A DNA stretch of 64,000 nt. Origin: Balanoglossus misakiensis. Lineage: Eukaryota > Hemichordata. The stretch spans positions 5,456,001-5,520,000 of the forward strand of contig CM082576.2 of assembly GCA_040954595.2 (NCBI GenBank). Reading direction: 5' to 3'. The notes beneath the pieces were generated by a model. That model saw only the letters and a list, made by a program, of their open reading frames with translations, searched no databases and was not told where the DNA came from. Below are positions 63,401-64,000 of the stretch, in pieces. Made by a program: the position numbers and the translations under genes. Within the stretch, counting starts at the first letter, position 1. Each line of letters opens with the position of its first letter.

Positions 63401-64000
63401 CACTGACAATTACTAAATGCGTGGCTGGCCTCACGTTGTGTGTTTACCTGGTGAAGTCATGATTTGTTAGTTCCTGGTCTCGGAGTTTGAGAGTCATTAT
63501 TAGTTGATGATTATGATATTTCCTCAAGAAGTATGATCACTTAATTTGGAAGTACCGGTACCGTAATTCTAACTCATGCAGTATACATCAGCCATAAATG
63601 GACTATTGAAGCATTTCAACTGTGAACCCTTGGCAAGGTTTCAGAAAAATGGAAGTTATACTTCCTTCTTCACTTTAAACAAACATTTTTTGTGGACCAT
63701 AAAAATAAAAACAAAAAAGGATAGTACATGTATTCTTTGTCTCTTTTTATAACAACAATTGTAGAACCCTTTACCCTGAGTTTTCCAGTCATGAATTGAA
63801 AAATACTAAATTCTAGGTGTTTATAGTTGATCTGTAAAAGTGTTTCATATGTAATGAGATTTCAAAAGAGGAAGTTAGGGAATTTTCCTTGAGTGTGAGC
63901 TAGGACATGCGAATTGTTTGGTATAGTGAATTTGATTTATGTGGGATACTCAGTTTCAATGTTTGAACACTGCGCTGGATGTGGCATGATATTCAAGCCA
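57487..64000 (+). other. alpha-actinin intron 1 (partial)
   Basis: CpG falls steeply after about 57.9 kb, as in the other gene bodies. No conserved exon was seen on either strand. Visible structures are a 27-base tandem duplication at 57883-57936, a short ATC microsatellite near 58872 and a G run near 60978. Confidence 0.6.
57883..57936. repeat. short tandem repeat with palindromic core
   Basis: Two adjacent copies of a roughly 27-base unit, each with the core CAATATTGAGCAGGGC preceded by CCCCTCC. A third partial CACCCCTC follows. Each copy contains the palindrome CAATATTG. Confidence 0.6.

Noticed and set aside
1-64000. tRNA, rRNA or bacterial-style operons
   Set aside because: No cloverleaf with a proper T-arm, no rRNA similarity and no run of closely spaced intronless genes; the window is nuclear animal DNA.

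Overview
This is an intron-rich animal nuclear genome window. Five conserved metazoan genes can be rebuilt exon by exon on both strands, with GT-AG introns (CAG/TAG acceptors, mostly GTAAGT-type donors), and the first exon of a sixth is present. CpG dinucleotides are normal around promoters and intergenic DNA but strongly depleted inside gene bodies. That is the mosaic-methylation pattern of many invertebrates. The proteins are close to vertebrate ones, so an invertebrate deuterostome (hemichordate, cephalochordate or echinoderm) is the best guess; the species cannot be fixed from the sequence alone.

Layout, left to right. (1) 1-8.7 kb: CpG-normal DNA with no recognisable gene, except one possible first exon at the left edge. 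(2) 8.8-15.3 kb: CpG-depleted, probably the long 5' intron(s) of the next gene; it holds a possible decayed THAP remnant and a small foldback repeat. (3) 15.3-19.6 kb (+): a leucine-rich-repeat protein with an N-terminal membrane segment and a C-terminal Cys domain like LRRC58/LRRC28, 10 coding exons. (4) 21.9-24.4 kb (-): JKAMP, an ER membrane protein of the degradation machinery, 8 coding exons, convergent with the LRR gene. (5) 26.7-29.8 kb (-): SLC39A9/ZIP9 zinc transporter, 7 coding exons. (6) 30.0-31.4 kb (+): ERH, head-to-head with SLC39A9 across about 220 bp; its first coding exon is just the ATG. (7) 34.3-52.8 kb (-): a GALNT14/16-type polypeptide GalNAc-transferase, 14 coding positions, one of which exists as two tandem alternative exons. 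A PIF/Harbinger-like MITE sits in its intron 2. (8) 52.8-57.4 kb: CpG-rich intergenic or promoter DNA, with a weak unrecognised exon chain. (9) 57.4 kb to the end (+): coding exon 1 of alpha-actinin, then more than 6.5 kb of intron running off the window.

Two results stand out. First, the GALNT gene carries two homologous, phase-matched exons for the same stretch of its catalytic domain; using both or neither breaks the frame, so they look mutually exclusive. Second, ACTN-GALNT-ERH-SLC39A9 have the same order and relative orientations as human 14q24.1 (ACTN1, GALNT16, ERH, SLC39A9; from memory), and human JKAMP is also on chromosome 14. The genes share promoters and tail regions compactly, but their products act in unrelated processes: ER quality control, zinc transport, RNA/nuclear regulation, Golgi O-glycosylation and actin cross-linking.
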